Positions 15,646 through 17,177 of a stretch of 17,177 nucleotides of DNA are shown here, in pieces. A program made the position numbers and the translations under genes. Source of the stretch: Bacteroidota bacterium (GTDB lineage: Bacteria; Bacteroidota; Bacteroidia; Flavobacteriales; Weeksellaceae); assembly GCA_018266965.1 (NCBI GenBank), contig JAFDZJ010000167.1, positions 1-17,177 on the forward strand, given 5' to 3'. The notes under the pieces were generated by a model. That model had not been told where the DNA came from, searched no databases, and was given only the letters and a program-made list of their open reading frames with translations. The stretch's first letter is position 1; every line of letters begins with the position of its first letter.

Positions 15646-15850
15646 ATGAACATTATACGCAAAGTCGCAAAATATAAAATATACCAATCAGATGATAAGA
15701 CGCAAAAAAATCGAAGATTTTTAATTTTAACATCGTTATAGCTTTGCGTCATAAAAGCATTAAACTTTTTTCATTTCAGATTAAACCTTATTTTATTGTC
15801 TAGCACATCAAAATAAAATTTACCCCGTCATTGCGTAAAATATTTCTTAA
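15646..15850. repeat. Non-coding stretch with decayed TTTGCG-type intergenic repeats
   Basis: The gap between the dsbD terminator and the methyltransferase (about 370 bases) has no convincing gene. It contains several variants of one short motif: ACGCAAAGTCGCAAAA (15657-15672), GACGCAAA (15699-15706), its exact inverse TTTGCGTC (15743-15750), and TTGCGTAAAA near 15832. Between the two inverted 8-mers lies a small hairpin (AAAAATC-GAA-GATTTTT, 15706-15722). Stacked (TTTGCG)-like words are, as I recall, common in flavobacterial intergenic DNA; I could not check this. It looks like a worn repeat rather than an RNA gene. Confidence 0.45.
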
Positions 15851-15883
15851 ATACACAACAAGTACTAATACAATTGTTTTTCT

Positions 15884-15891
15884 TATTTTTG
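15884..15891 (+). promoter_or_regulatory. Candidate -7 promoter box (TATTTTTG) for the O-methyltransferase
   Basis: A perfect TAnnTTTG, 23 bases before ATG 15915, in a very AT-rich region. The nearest TTG (15874) is too close to be a standard -33 element. Confidence 0.4.
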
Positions 15892-15914
15892 TGATATAAT
15901 TATAAAAAAGTAGT

Positions 15915-16562
15915 ATGAGTTTTTTTGAAGAAGTATCCCCGTCTATGGACAGGTATTTGGAGCAACATTGTTCCGAAGAACCCGAGTTGCTAAAGAAATT
16001 ACGACGGGAAACTTTTCAAAAAACAACTCAACCTCACATGATTTCTGGTTATCAACAAGGTCGGCTATTATCCATTATTTCCAAATTGAAACAACCGAAT
16101 AGGATATTGGAAATAGGTACTTTTACAGGTTATGCTACTCTTTGTCTTGCAGAGGGACTTTCCAAAAATGGGAAGATTACTTCATTGGATATCAATGAGG
16201 ATTTGGCTTACCTGCCTCAATTTTTTTTTAACCAAAGTCCATTTGCCCATCAAATTGATTTTCGGTTGCAGAATGCTTTGGAATATTTAGAAAATTCAGA
16301 AGAATTTTTTGATTTGGTGTTTGTAGATGCCGACAAAGAGAATTATATTAATTATTTCGAAAAATTAAAACCAAGATTGTCTCCCGGAGCAATTGTAATG
16401 TTCGATAATGTGCTTTGGTATGGAAAAGTATTACAAGACAATCCCAAACAAAAATCTACCCAAGTAATAAAAGAGCTAAATGAAAAGATTGCACAAGATA
16501 CGGATTTCGAAAGTCTAATATTACCATTGAGAGATGGCGTACATCTTTTATTAAAAAAATAA
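15915..16562 (+). CDS. Class I SAM-dependent O-methyltransferase (COMT-like, Methyltransf_3)
   Basis: A 215-residue cytoplasmic methyltransferase resembling YrrM and catechol O-methyltransferases. The SAM-binding motif I is RILEIGTFTGYAT (residues 63-75), with the acidic SAM contact in ITSLDIN (88-94). The metal-binding positions of the family are seen as FVDADKENY (136-144, D138/D140) and MFDNVLWYGKV (162-172, D164/N165). The length and the C-terminal DGVHLLLKK match the family, which methylates hydroxyl groups of small aromatic molecules or of tRNA uridine derivatives; the substrate cannot be chosen from the sequence. The C40 protein gene follows after 7 bases, so the two are probably co-transcribed. 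Confidence 0.92.
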   Translation: MSFFEEVSPSMDRYLEQHCSEEPELLKKLRRETFQKTTQPHMISGYQQGRLLSIISKLKQPNRILEIGTFTGYATLCLAEGLSKNGKITSLDINEDLAYLPQFFFNQSPFAHQIDFRLQNALEYLENSEEFFDLVFVDADKENYINYFEKLKPRLSPGAIVMFDNVLWYGKVLQDNPKQKSTQVIKELNEKIAQDTDFESLILPLRDGVHLLLKK

Positions 16563-16569
16563 TATTTTT

Positions 16570-17157
16570 ATGGAACAGTTAGCCCAATGTGTAGTTTCCG
16601 TATCACCAATCAGGAAATTTCCCAATCATCAATCCGAGATGATTTCTCAAATTCTTTTTGGTGAATCATGTGTTATTTTAAACAAAGAAAATGATTTTTT
16701 TAAAATAAAAATGCAATCCGACAACACCGAAGGTTGGGTTATGGATCAACATTTGGATTGTACCGATGTTCAAACAACTAAATTTTTAGTTGAAGATAAA
16801 TTTTTTCTATTGAATACTGATGGTTATAGTACACTGTTGTCGATGGGATCAGAGATTATTGAGGAAAAACTAAGTCATCAACAAGAAAATAGAAAGTCGT
16901 TGTTGGAAATAGCACAATCATTTTTAGGCGTTCCTTTTCTACAAGGAGGTAGGACTTTTATGGGTTGTGATGCAGATGGTTTTGTACAACTAGTTTTTAA
17001 GTTGAACGAGATGCAGTTGCCAAGATGGGCAAAAGAACAATCCGAGTTAGGGAATGTTTTGGATTTTCTAGGCGAAAGTGAAGCTGGTGATTTAGCTTTT
17101 TTCGAAGACAATAATGTCGAGATTATTCATGTTGGTATAATGCTTAATAATTATTAA
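16570..17157 (+). CDS. C40 (NlpC/P60)-type protein lacking catalytic Cys; probable pseudoenzyme or decaying gene
   Basis: The 195-residue protein begins with an SH3-like domain (about 5-62: SVSPIRKFPNHQSEMISQILFGE...GWVMDQHL), followed by an NlpC/P60 domain (about 112-195). Flavobacterial relatives usually read GGRTxxGxDCSGF at the nucleophile and run to about 240-250 residues. Here the motif is GGRTFMGCDADGF: the cysteine position (135, codon GCA at 16972-16974) is alanine and the following serine is aspartate, while a cysteine appears two residues earlier (C133). The catalytic histidine is kept in EIIHVGIML (H187). The protein ends at NNY, just after the strand carrying the histidine, so the last third of the domain, including the third polar catalytic residue, is missing. 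It is therefore unlikely to cut peptidoglycan but may still bind it. An alternative is a gene in early decay. There is no signal peptide. Confidence 0.8.
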   Translation: MEQLAQCVVSVSPIRKFPNHQSEMISQILFGESCVILNKENDFFKIKMQSDNTEGWVMDQHLDCTDVQTTKFLVEDKFFLLNTDGYSTLLSMGSEIIEEKLSHQQENRKSLLEIAQSFLGVPFLQGGRTFMGCDADGFVQLVFKLNEMQLPRWAKEQSELGNVLDFLGESEAGDLAFFEDNNVEIIHVGIMLNNY

Positions 17158-17177
17158 ATTATTAATAGTTATTTCAC

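Noticed and set aside
15646..15741. 31-residue reading frame (MNIIRKVAKYKIYQ...) in the dsbD-methyltransferase gap
   Set aside because: It lies across the TTTGCG-type repeats, has no promoter box at a suitable distance and no recognisable family; probably chance.
17101..17177. Frameshift explaining the short C40 protein
   Set aside because: Neither other forward frame after 17140 continues a recognisable domain end in the 20-35 bases available; a nonsense change is at least as likely, and the window ends too soon to decide.

Overview
The window looks like chromosomal DNA of a low-GC Bacteroidota, most likely a flavobacterium of the Weeksellaceae type (Chryseobacterium/Riemerella/Bergeyella relatives). 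The genus is a guess. The evidence is the AT-rich composition, the absence of Shine-Dalgarno sequences, several perfect TAnnTTTG (-7) promoter boxes, a DsbD of the Bacteroidota type, and a C40 peptidase with the N-terminal SH3-like layout common in flavobacteria.

Layout. (1) 1-579, plus strand: the 3' part of a multi-spanning membrane protein cut by the window edge. (2) 590-1905: a dense palindromic repeat locus. Five ~134-bp units, each with up to three palindromes, lead directly into a Y1/HUH tyrosine transposase gene of the RAYT (REP-associated) kind. Two or three further repeat units follow it. The locus sits between convergent genes. (3) 1923-11993, minus strand: a housekeeping block. 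Read in transcription order it holds an OmpA-domain lipoprotein with its own terminator; RNase R, a LysE-family exporter, an S66 LD-carboxypeptidase, a YraN-type nuclease and a secreted carboxypeptidase-regulatory-domain protein; NDH-2 NADH dehydrogenase overlapping trmD, then an endonuclease/exonuclease/phosphatase protein; and an Lrp/AsnC regulator. (4) 12111-17157, plus strand: tilS and dsbD as a close pair ending in a strong terminator, a ~370-bp non-coding stretch with decayed TTTGCG repeats, a class I O-methyltransferase, and a C40 (NlpC/P60) peptidase that has lost its catalytic cysteine and its C-terminus.

How the genes fit together. Most of the window is ordinary core metabolism. tRNA modification is represented by TrmD and TilS, RNA turnover by RNase R, respiration by NDH-2, periplasmic thiol redox by DsbD, and the cell wall by LdcA, the OmpA lipoprotein and the C40 protein. 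Four-base ATGA overlaps (ndh/trmD and lysE/ldcA) suggest translational coupling.

The most interesting part is the RAYT plus palindrome array. The transposase stop codon lies inside one of the palindromes and the gene's 3' tail is duplicated downstream, so gene and repeat appear to have evolved as one unit. The second point of interest is the C40 pseudoenzyme at the right end.
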